A stretch of DNA of 5,397 nucleotides from JAYZDP01 sp036337765 (GTDB taxonomy: Bacteria; Acidobacteriota; Thermoanaerobaculia; Multivoradales; Multivoraceae): contig JAYZDP010000150.1 of NCBI GenBank assembly GCA_036337765.1, forward strand, positions 1 to 5,397. The letters are read 5' to 3'. Positions within the stretch are counted from its first letter, which is position 1, and every line of letters begins with the position of its first letter. A program made the position numbers and the translations under genes. The notes under the pieces were generated by a model. The model did not search any database, was not told where the DNA came from, and saw nothing but the letters and a program-made list of their open reading frames with translations. Below are positions 1 to 5,397 of this stretch, in pieces.

Positions 1-99
1 GCGCAGCACGCCTCCATTCCTCTCGTCACCGACGATCGGCAGCTTCTCGACGGCTTTCCCGACGTCGCCACGTCTCCGCGCGCCTTCGTCTCGGCCTAG
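1..99 (+). CDS. PIN-domain (VapC-like) protein, C-terminal fragment
   Basis: The window opens inside a reading frame (frame 1) that gives 32 residues before a TAG stop at 97-99. The fragment contains IPLVTDDRQLL followed by FPDVATSPRAFV. This is the usual end of a PIN-domain ribonuclease: a hydrophobic strand, then the T-x-D motif (T10, D12 of the fragment) that supplies one of the metal-binding acidic residues, a short helix, then a last strand and a 'spreeF'-like tail. VapC toxins of type II toxin-antitoxin modules cleave RNA and are usually encoded just after a small antitoxin gene. Here the rest of the domain and any antitoxin lie left of the window. The stop overlaps the stop of the convergent LVIVD gene. 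The family call rests on a short tail only; a non-toxin PIN protein is equally possible. Confidence 0.6.
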   Translation, partial: AQHASIPLVTDDRQLLDGFPDVATSPRAFVSA

Positions 100-1577
100 G
101 CCCCCAGATTCAGCCCGGGCAAGGACCAGCTGGAAACTGCCAGTGGCTCGAGCACCGGATCGCCGAGCTCCGGCGAGGCAAGTAGGTGCAGCCCACTCGA
201 CGAGCCCAGCCAGATCAGACGACGGTCCCACTCGATGAAGACGCTGTCGGCGCTGCGCTCGTGAGTCGCCGGGTCGGCGATCTCGCCGGCCTGGGGCGGC
301 ACGAACCAGGCCGAGATCCGCGGCGTTTCTGGGTCGCGGATGTCGTAGCACTGCAGTCCGCCATTGAAGTACGTGTAGGCAGTGAAGTTGGGGTCCGGGC
401 GGCCCGGCGCCTTGACGTGCGGCGCGTTGTGGACGCCGAAGCGCCCACGCTTCTGACAGAAGCTGTCATAGGGCGCGCCCGGGGGCGCTTCCGGCACAGG
501 TAGCTTGGAGATCGCGCGCGGCGCGGTGGGATCGGCGACGTCGACGATCCAGGTATCTTGCCAGGTCTCGGCACAGTCACTGGCGATCGACTCGGGGCTG
601 GTGATGACGAACCCCCGATCGAGGCGCGTCACGTCGACCGTGTGGTGGGGCATCATCGGGCCGGGGATGTATTCCTCGGTATCCCAATGCCCCACCTGCC
701 GCGGCCGCGTCGGATCGGAGAGGTCGTGGATCAGCATACCGAAGGTGCCCCAGCCGCCGTAGCCGTAGCGCCCGCCGTCTTCCACTCGCCGCGGCACGTA
801 CATCGGACCGTGGAAGTTGTCGAAGGCGAAGGGATCGCCCTTCGAGCGCCAGCGATCGCGCGCCTCGCTCTCATCTCGATGCTGCCCAGCTACCCACCAC
901 TCCCCCACCTTCTTCGGATTCTCGAGGTCGGCGAGATCGAGAATCTGCAGCGATCGTGTCTGGTCCGACAGTCCCTGAGCCTTGTCGGGGAAGTAGAACT
1001 CGTCGTTCGGGCAGGTCCCGATGTAGGCGTAGCGACCGCCATCCCAGTAGTCGCGGTGGGTCCCCGAGCCCTCCTGCATCATGCGACGAGGATCGCCACC
1101 GTCTGCGCTGTAACGAGAAATCTCCGTCACGTTCAACGGGTCGGTGACGTCGAGAAAGCGAACTCCACGAAGTACAGGTATGCCGCGTGGCCCCCCCTCG
1201 GAGGTCATCATCACCCAGCGACCGCTCGCGGCGTGGCGCACCACCTGGATCGAGAAGCTGAGAAACCCCGTCGAGTTGACCACCTCGGGGTTCAGCGGAT
1301 CCGTCACGTCCACAATCTGACCCGACGCCTGCAGGAAGTTCCACTTCACCTTGCTGAAGATCATCTGAAAAAGGTAGCGGCGGTCACCGTGCGCCATCAT
1401 CTGCATCTTTCCCGGTCGGTTCTGGCCGGGAAAGTGATGCGCCAGAAGCTGCATGTTGTGGATGTAGCTCTCGCGATCTAGAAAATCGAGCGGCACCTGC
1501 CCCCGAGCAGCCGGAGCGAGGGCCGCGGCCGCGGCTGAGGCGAGGAACGATCGGCGTGTCCAATGACGCGGCGGCAT
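96..1577 (-). CDS. Tat-exported LVIVD-repeat beta-propeller protein
   Basis: From the ATG at 1577 the product is 493 aa. The N-terminus has a twin-arginine signal, TRRSFLA at residues 7-13, then an alanine-rich hydrophobic stretch to about residue 24, so the protein is probably folded in the cytoplasm and exported by Tat. The body carries LVIVD-type repeats with the pattern (I/L)x D(V/L)xDPxxP: IVDVTDPLNP (88-97), FLDVTDPLN (141-149), ILDLADLENP (212-221), IHDLSDPTRP (283-292), IVDVADPTAP (344-353), CYDIRDPETP (410-419), and a degenerate seventh near 462-474. This suggests a seven-bladed propeller. One histidine precedes each repeat (H63, H115, H174, H256, H312, H383, H439). LVIVD proteins have no single known activity; binding, scaffolding or a metal-dependent oxidoreductase role are all possible. 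A TTG at 1598 would add seven residues (MGWVLWG); I prefer the ATG because it is a stronger start codon and gives a normal short Tat n-region. Neither start has a well-spaced Shine-Dalgarno sequence. The gene is divergent from the LLM gene. Confidence 0.88.
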   Translation of the reverse strand: MPPRHWTRRSFLASAAAAALAPAARGQVPLDFLDRESYIHNMQLLAHHFPGQNRPGKMQMMAHGDRRYLFQMIFSKVKWNFLQASGQIVDVTDPLNPEVVNSTGFLSFSIQVVRHAASGRWVMMTSEGGPRGIPVLRGVRFLDVTDPLNVTEISRYSADGGDPRRMMQEGSGTHRDYWDGGRYAYIGTCPNDEFYFPDKAQGLSDQTRSLQILDLADLENPKKVGEWWVAGQHRDESEARDRWRSKGDPFAFDNFHGPMYVPRRVEDGGRYGYGGWGTFGMLIHDLSDPTRPRQVGHWDTEEYIPGPMMPHHTVDVTRLDRGFVITSPESIASDCAETWQDTWIVDVADPTAPRAISKLPVPEAPPGAPYDSFCQKRGRFGVHNAPHVKAPGRPDPNFTAYTYFNGGLQCYDIRDPETPRISAWFVPPQAGEIADPATHERSADSVFIEWDRRLIWLGSSSGLHLLASPELGDPVLEPLAVSSWSLPGLNLGA

Positions 1578-1625
1578 ACCCCATAGTACCCATCCCAAAT
1601 CGTCAGGTTCCCGCAGTGTCTGTCC

Positions 1626-1641
1626 GCGCGCGGATGCGCGC
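1626..1641. repeat. GC-rich inverted repeat (6-bp arms, 4-nt loop)
   Basis: GCGCGC at 1626-1631 and GCGCGC at 1636-1641 are separated by GGAT. The arms pair perfectly and would form a short stable hairpin in RNA from either strand. In the minus direction it would lie in the LVIVD leader. No T-run follows, so it is not a canonical terminator. In such GC-rich DNA an alternating GC repeat can occur by chance. Confidence 0.35.
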
Positions 1642-1646
1642 TGGTA

Positions 1647-1696
1647 CTCTCGCGGATCTATCCGAATTCAGAATTCGCGTCCGAACCACGCGAGAG
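1647..1696. repeat. Outer inverted repeat around the operator-like palindrome
   Basis: CTCTCGCG at 1647-1654 is the exact reverse complement of CGCGAGAG at 1689-1696. The two 8-bp arms are 34 bp apart and almost concentric with the 15-bp palindrome (centres 1671.5 and 1670). The right arm overlaps the first two bases of the LLM Shine-Dalgarno stretch (1695-1701). It could be a pair of half-sites for a looping or dimeric regulator, or the base of a leader RNA stem. Function is inferred; the symmetry is directly visible. Confidence 0.45.
1663..1677. promoter_or_regulatory. Perfect 15-bp palindrome, candidate operator
   Basis: CGAATTC (1663-1669), a central A (1670) and GAATTCG (1671-1677) form a perfect dyad with 7-bp arms. 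It lies 30 bp upstream of the LLM start codon and about 85 bp upstream of the LVIVD ATG, where a repressor could control both directions. Its length and odd-centred symmetry fit the operators of TetR/GntR-type dimers, but no regulator gene is in the window to pair with it. It is also the most AT-rich spot of the gap, so it may overlap a -10 element. Confidence 0.5.
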
Positions 1697-1701
1697 AGGA
1701 G
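1695..1701 (+). promoter_or_regulatory. Ribosome binding site of the LLM oxidoreductase gene
   Basis: AGAGGAG at 1695-1701 sits 6 nt before the ATG at 1708 and is a good Shine-Dalgarno match. A second GGAGG (1703-1707) directly abuts the ATG and is too close to act for this start. The site supports 1708 as the true start. Its first two bases lie in the right arm of the outer inverted repeat. Confidence 0.75.
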
Positions 1702-1707
1702 CGGAGG

Positions 1708-2682
1708 ATGGCTTCAGCCTTTGGTTTGACGCTACCCCAGCGAGGGGTGCTGTTCGGAGTCATGACCTACCGAGAGATGCTGGACCTCGCCGTGCAGGCC
1801 GAGGACTGCGATCTCTTCACCTCGGTCTGGGTCGGCGACAGCCTCACTGCGAAGCCACGGCCGGAAGCGCTCGGGCTGCTCGGGGCCCTCGCGGCGTGCA
1901 CCGAGAGACTGCGGCTGGGCGTCGGGTGCATGGCGAGCTTTCCGGTCCGCGACCCGCTGCTGTTCGCCTACCAGTGGGCCAGCCTCGATCAACTTTCGGG
2001 CGGGCGCATGGCGCTGGCTGCCTGCACCGGTCTCGTCGCGGGTGGCGTCAGTGCCCGCGAGGGCGCTCTGTGGGGGGTTAAGGATCGCGAGCGTGCCGCC
2101 CGCCTCGAGGAGAACATCGACATCTGTCGGCGTCTGTGGGCCGAGGACGACGTCTCCTTCGACGGTCGCTTCACCTCCTTCGACGGGGCGAGTATCGAGA
2201 TCAAACCGACGCAGAGCCCCTGCCCGATCTGGATCGCCGCCAACCCACCACCGGGCCCCTTCTACGAGCGCTCGGTGCAGCGAGTCGCCACCCGAGCGGA
2301 CGGCTGGATGACGTCGCAGCTCTTCCCCGGCATGCTCGCCGGCTATTGGCGCCGGCTCAGCGAGGTCCTGGCCGAAAACGGCAAGGACCCCGACGCCTTC
2401 CCCACCATCGAATACCACAACGTCAACATCGGCTCCGAGCGCGAAGCCTGCCTGGAGGAGTCGAAGCGTTTCCTCGACGAGTACTACGGGCCGGTGTTCT
2501 CGCCACCAATGGTCGAGGCCTGGACGGCCGCGGGCACGCCCGACGATTGTGTCAAGCACTTGAACGCTCTCGTCGCCGACGGCGCGAAGCAGATCACGTT
2601 GCGTATGACGGCTTGGGATCAGCAGGGGCAGTACCGCCGGCTGATCGAAGAAGTGTTGCCGCGCGTCGGTAACGCGACATGA
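1708..2682 (+). CDS. LLM-class (luciferase-like) flavin-dependent oxidoreductase
   Basis: This is a complete 324-aa protein, the usual length for the bacterial luciferase-like TIM-barrel family, which uses FMN or coenzyme F420 to oxidise or monooxygenate small organic substrates. Family landmarks appear in order: the N-terminal strand FGLTL (5-9); SVWVGDSL (39-46), matching the usual 'vWvgDH' with serine in place of histidine; PEALGLLGALAACTERLRLG (52-71), the typical second barrel unit; LDQLSGGRMALA (93-104), the family signature helix and strand; RLEENIDICRRLW (132-144); FDGRF (151-155); PIWIAA (173-178); RVATRADGWM (192-201); and the C-terminal GTPDDCVKHLNALVADGAKQ (276-295), the 'G(T/S)Pdd' region near the cofactor phosphate. 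No signal peptide is seen, so it is cytoplasmic. It is translationally coupled to the MFS gene, so the substrate may be what that permease moves. Cofactor and substrate cannot be decided from the sequence; the family call is firm. Confidence 0.92.
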   Translation: MASAFGLTLPQRGVLFGVMTYREMLDLAVQAEDCDLFTSVWVGDSLTAKPRPEALGLLGALAACTERLRLGVGCMASFPVRDPLLFAYQWASLDQLSGGRMALAACTGLVAGGVSAREGALWGVKDRERAARLEENIDICRRLWAEDDVSFDGRFTSFDGASIEIKPTQSPCPIWIAANPPPGPFYERSVQRVATRADGWMTSQLFPGMLAGYWRRLSEVLAENGKDPDAFPTIEYHNVNIGSEREACLEESKRFLDEYYGPVFSPPMVEAWTAAGTPDDCVKHLNALVADGAKQITLRMTAWDQQGQYRRLIEEVLPRVGNAT

Positions 2683-4037
2683 GCACCGAACCCCTCGAGC
2701 GGACCGAACCCGAAGATCCCGAACACTCCATCGGCCAGGCCTGGTACGTCGTGGCCGTCTTGATGGTGGTCTACGTATTCTCGTTCGCGGATCGGCAGAT
2801 CTTGGTGCTGATGGTCGAGGATCTGAAGACCGGCCTCGGCCTGACCCAGGATTGGCAGGTGTCGATTCTCATGGGGCCCGCCTTCGCCATCTTCTACGCC
2901 ATCTTCGGCTTTCCTCTCGGCAGGCTGGCCGATCGCACACAACGTCGCAGTGTGGTCGCGGCAGGGCTCACGGTCTGGAGCCTGCTCGCCGCGGGCTGCG
3001 GCGTGGCTCGAAACTTCTGGCAGATGGCGCTGTTCCGTATCGGTGTCGGCGTCGGCGAGGCTTCGCTGTCACCGTCGGCGTACTCATTGATCTCCGACTA
3101 CTTCCCCAAGCGGCTGATGGCCACCGCCATCAGCGTCTACTCGACCGGCATCTATATCGGCACCGGACTGGCTCTGCTCATGGGCGGCGCCGTGATCGTC
3201 TACGCCAAGACCGGCACGGCTTGGAATTTGCCCATCTTCGGCACCATCGACCCCTGGCAGCAGGTGTTCGTCATCGTCGGCCTCGCGGGCGTGCTGGTAG
3301 TGCCGCTGCTGTACACCTTCCCGGAGCCGCGGCGGCGAGGCGCTGGGCCCCAGCAGCCGGTGCCACTCCCCGAGGTGGCGGCCTACCTGAAGGCCAACTG
3401 GCAGACGATCACCTGTCACACCCTCGGCTTCGCGCTGCTGTCGTTCTCGTCCTACGGCTCGGGCGCCTGGACGCCGACGTACTACATCCGCAACTTCGGC
3501 TGGACCCAGGGCCAGACCGCGTTCTGGAACGGCATTGTGATCATGATCTTCGGCACCCTCGGCATCACTATCGGGGGGCGCCTGGCGGATCGACTGGCCA
3601 AGCAGGGCCATCGCGACGCCAAGATGCGCGTCGGCTTCATCGCCAGCGTCGTGTGGTTCCCGTTCGGCATCGCCTTTCCGTTGATGCCGACGGCCTGGCT
3701 CGCCCTGGCGGTGTCGGTCGGCTCGGTGCTCACGGCGAGCATGCCCTTCGGTGTCGCCGCCGCGGCGATTCAGGAAATGATGCCCAACCGCATGCGGGGT
3801 CAGGCTTCGGCGATCTATCTGTTCGGCATCACCATGATCGGCATGGCTTTCGGACCGACCATCCTCGCTATCCTCAGCGACTACGTCTTCGGCCAGGACC
3901 GCATCCAGTTCTCACTGGTCACCGTCGGCACCGTTGCCCACGTCCTGTCCGCGATCTTCCTGTGGACCGGCCTCAAGCACTTCGTGCGTAGCCTCGACTA
4001 CCTGGCCCAGTGGACAGCGTCCGAGAGCGCCGAGTAG
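2679..4037 (+). CDS. MFS transporter, Spinster-like
   Basis: This complete 452-aa protein has about 12 membrane segments, at roughly residues 21-37, 62-79, 91-109, 116-138, 148-175, 195-213, 246-265, 282-299, 317-334, 339-356, 375-400 and 408-433. The motif A loops GRLADRTQRR (81-90) and GRLADRLAK (300-308) follow TM2 and TM8, as expected for the two MFS halves. FADRQ at the end of TM1 (D38, R39) and FRIGVGVGEA in TM4 (R120, E127) fit the Spinster subfamily, in which these acidic and basic residues are thought to drive proton coupling. Spinster-type carriers move lipids or amphipathic compounds; bacterial members are mostly uncharacterised and often sit in catabolic clusters. The ATG overlaps the LLM stop as ATGA, and no clear Shine-Dalgarno is present (only GGT at 2668-2670), so translation probably depends on coupling. 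Direction and substrate of transport are unknown. Confidence 0.92.
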   Translation: MSTEPLERTEPEDPEHSIGQAWYVVAVLMVVYVFSFADRQILVLMVEDLKTGLGLTQDWQVSILMGPAFAIFYAIFGFPLGRLADRTQRRSVVAAGLTVWSLLAAGCGVARNFWQMALFRIGVGVGEASLSPSAYSLISDYFPKRLMATAISVYSTGIYIGTGLALLMGGAVIVYAKTGTAWNLPIFGTIDPWQQVFVIVGLAGVLVVPLLYTFPEPRRRGAGPQQPVPLPEVAAYLKANWQTITCHTLGFALLSFSSYGSGAWTPTYYIRNFGWTQGQTAFWNGIVIMIFGTLGITIGGRLADRLAKQGHRDAKMRVGFIASVVWFPFGIAFPLMPTAWLALAVSVGSVLTASMPFGVAAAAIQEMMPNRMRGQASAIYLFGITMIGMAFGPTILAILSDYVFGQDRIQFSLVTVGTVAHVLSAIFLWTGLKHFVRSLDYLAQWTASESAE

Positions 4038-4041
4038 CAGA

Positions 4042-5397
4042 TCAGCAACCAACACCGGCACCGTCGGCCCGCAGCGCCGCCGCGCGAGCCTCGAGCTGCT
4101 TGCGGTCGACCTTCTTCGTGCCCGCCAGGGGCAGCTCATCGACGAACCAGACGCTTCTCGGATGCTGATAGGCCGGAGCGTTCGCGATCGCGAACTGCTT
4201 GAGCTCTTCCTCACCCATGTCGGCATCCGCCGCGCGCACCACGAAGGCCACCGGGAGCTGTCCCTTGATGGGGTCGTCGACGGCGACCACGGCGGCCTGG
4301 GTGACCTGTGGATGACGCTCGAGCAGAGACTCGACCTCGGTCGGGTACACGTTCTCGCCGCCACAGATCAACATGTCGTCGGCACGGGACACGAAGTAGT
4401 AGAAGCCGTCGGCGTCGCGGCGCATGACGTCTCCCGAGCGATCCCAGCCGTCGGTGACCCGCGTCCGTGTCTCGGCATCGAGATTGAGGTAGCGCGCCAT
4501 CTGACCGGGGCTGCGCACCCAAAGCTCGCCCTCATCCCCAGGGTCGTCGCCATCCGAGCCATCGGCTGCGACGAGACGCAGCTCGACACCTCGCAGTGGA
4601 AAACCGAGCGCGAGCGGCGGCGTGGCTCGGCCATCCGGATGGGGACCGAAGATCGCAGGGCCCGCCTCCGTGGTGCCGTAGCCGTTGCGAACAGTAGCCT
4701 CCGGGAAGAGCGCTTCTACCTCCTCGAGAAGCGCTCCGGTCAGCGGAGCGGAGCCGATCGTGACACTGCGCACCGACGACAGATCCGTCGACGCCAGGAG
4801 GTCCTCCTGCTTCAACAGCAGCGCGTACATGGTGGGGACCCCGCCGATCGCGGCGCAGCCGTAACGGCCGATCGCCTCGATGTAGCTCCGGGCGTCGAAC
4901 CGCGGCAGCAGCACCACCGCCGCCCCCATCGCCAGCGCCAGCTTCGACGAGAGCATGCCGTTCTTGTGGTACAGCGGCGCGGCCACGAGGAAGCGCTGCG
5001 TCGCCACCTCTGTCAGATCTGGTGGCAGCATCGAGCTCAACATCCAAGCCTGGCTGGCATGGGTATGAACGACGCCCTTGGGGCGGCCGCTCGATCCCGA
5101 GGTGTAGAGCAGCACCGCCTCGCTGTCGCCGTCGAGATCGACGATCGGCAGCGGCGCGTTGCCGAGGAAAGCCTCATAGCCGCCGTCCAGGGCGATGTGG
5201 GTCATCGAAGCTGGTAGAAGCGGCGCCAGATCGGGGCTCGAGAAGACAAGCTCGAGGCTCGCATCCGCGCATACGAAGTCGACCGTCGCGGCCGGAAGCC
5301 TGGTGTTGATGCACACCGGCGTCACACCGCAGCGCAGGCAGCCGAACACGACTTCGAGGAAGCGGAGACCGTTGTGGGCCAGGAGACCCACTCGCTG
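4042..5397 (-). CDS. Acyl-CoA synthetase (AMP-binding, ANL superfamily), N-terminus beyond the window
   Basis: The frame is open to the right edge: before the valine at 5391 the codons read Q and R, giving QRVGLLAHNG, the usual 'GDRVallspN' region. So 451 C-terminal residues are present and perhaps 30-60 are missing. The enzyme adenylates a carboxylic acid with ATP and forms its CoA thioester. In fragment numbering, the P-loop is YTSGSSGRPKG (98-108), the A5 motif NGYGTTEA (238-245), the A7 aspartate is in DRSGD (D323), the hinge/A8 region is SRADDMLICGGENVYPTEVE (337-356), and the A10 catalytic lysine is K429 in GTKKVDRK. All key residues are intact. The GGENVYP form and A10 style fit medium/long-chain or aromatic acyl-CoA ligases rather than peptide-synthetase domains. 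An acidic, glycine-rich loop (about 279-290, DGSDGDDPGDEG) precedes ELWVRSP. The stop lies 4 bp from the convergent MFS stop. The substrate is not identifiable. Confidence 0.93.
   Translation of the reverse strand, partial: QRVGLLAHNGLRFLEVVFGCLRCGVTPVCINTRLPAATVDFVCADASLELVFSSPDLAPLLPASMTHIALDGGYEAFLGNAPLPIVDLDGDSEAVLLYTSGSSGRPKGVVHTHASQAWMLSSMLPPDLTEVATQRFLVAAPLYHKNGMLSSKLALAMGAAVVLLPRFDARSYIEAIGRYGCAAIGGVPTMYALLLKQEDLLASTDLSSVRSVTIGSAPLTGALLEEVEALFPEATVRNGYGTTEAGPAIFGPHPDGRATPPLALGFPLRGVELRLVAADGSDGDDPGDEGELWVRSPGQMARYLNLDAETRTRVTDGWDRSGDVMRRDADGFYYFVSRADDMLICGGENVYPTEVESLLERHPQVTQAAVVAVDDPIKGQLPVAFVVRAADADMGEEELKQFAIANAPAYQHPRSVWFVDELPLAGTKKVDRKQLEARAAALRADGAGVGC

Larger units (their letters stand above)
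1578..1707. promoter_or_regulatory. Divergent intergenic control region
   Basis: This 130-bp gap separates the minus-strand LVIVD gene from the plus-strand LLM-MFS pair and must hold the promoter(s) for both. I see no strong sigma70 match. A weak plus-strand -10 candidate is CAGAAT at 1669-1674. A weak minus-strand pair (TTCGGA, 17-nt spacer, GATAGA) runs across 1685-1657. The middle is visibly more AT-rich than the rest of the window (about 1656-1677) and contains the symmetric elements listed separately. The role as a promoter region is inferred from the divergent gene layout. Confidence 0.6.

Noticed and set aside
558..1481. A 307-codon plus-strand open frame antisense to the LVIVD gene
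   Set aside because: The translation is low-complexity, rich in V, R, H and A, without motifs, and the opposite strand carries a Tat signal and clear repeats.
1626..1641. Intrinsic terminator at the GCGCGC-GGAT-GCGCGC hairpin
   Set aside because: No T-run follows on either strand and the place is between divergent starts, where a terminator is not expected; kept only as a repeat.
1664..1676. Two GAATTC (EcoRI) sites 7 bp apart as a cloning scar or assembly junction
   Set aside because: The sites are part of a larger 15-bp palindrome in a natural-looking intergenic region, with no vector-like sequence around them.
1732..2559. A 275-codon minus-strand frame antisense to the LLM gene
   Set aside because: No family resemblance; the opposite strand has a good ribosome site and full-length LLM motifs.
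2852..3991. A 379-codon plus-strand frame overlapping the MFS gene
   Set aside because: It is a shifted-frame shadow rich in R, H and G, whereas the MFS frame has membrane segments and both motif A loops.
3934..5217. A 427-codon plus-strand open frame antisense to the acyl-CoA synthetase
   Set aside because: It is opposite a gene with all ANL motifs intact, its translation is arginine/histidine/glutamate-rich with no recognisable domain, and long antisense frames are expected in GC-rich genes.
1..5397. An anti-phage system, CRISPR array, insertion sequence or RNA gene
   Set aside because: All but about 130 bases are covered by recognisable metabolic, transport or structural genes; no repeat array, transposase, terminal repeats or tRNA-like fold was seen. 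The PIN fragment alone is not enough to call a toxin-antitoxin module.

Overview
The window is GC-rich bacterial chromosomal DNA, densely coded, with strong G/C preference at third codon positions. That bias explains the long antisense ORFs. The gene set is a Tat-exported LVIVD propeller protein, a luciferase-like flavin oxidoreductase, a Spinster-type MFS permease and an acyl-CoA synthetase. It fits a free-living aerobic or environmental high-GC Gram-negative, such as a proteobacterium or an uncultured Myxococcota/Binatota-like lineage. That placement is inference; there is no rRNA or marker gene here. I see no mobile element, CRISPR array, tRNA or rRNA.

Layout: (1) Bases 1-99, plus strand, hold the last 32 codons of a PIN-domain (VapC-like) protein. 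(2) Bases 96-1577, minus strand, encode a 493-aa Tat-signal protein with six clear and one degenerate LVIVD-type repeat, so probably a seven-bladed propeller. Its stop overlaps the PIN stop inside a shared CTAG. (3) Bases 1578-1707 are the only real intergenic space, a divergent control region with a perfect 15-bp palindrome nested in a second 8-bp inverted repeat. (4) Bases 1708-2682, plus strand, encode a complete LLM-class (luciferase-like) oxidoreductase with a good ribosome binding site. (5) Bases 2679-4037, plus strand, encode a 452-aa Spinster-like MFS transporter that overlaps the LLM gene by ATGA. (6) Bases 4042-5397, minus strand, encode an acyl-CoA synthetase of the AMP-binding (ANL) superfamily whose N-terminus lies beyond the right edge. 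It converges on the MFS gene with 4 bp between stop codons.

How the genes may work together: the LLM oxidoreductase and the permease are almost certainly one translationally coupled operon, which suggests uptake or export of a small hydrophobic or amphipathic molecule together with its flavin-dependent oxidation. An acyl-CoA synthetase next door would suit CoA activation of a carboxylic acid in the same catabolic route, but it is on the opposite strand and the link is only inference. The LVIVD protein is divergently transcribed from the same control region and may be an exported partner. The substrate cannot be read from the sequence. No anti-phage or otherwise clearly new system is visible. 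The most notable items are the nested dyad in the divergent promoter region and the ring-like set of one histidine per blade in the LVIVD protein.
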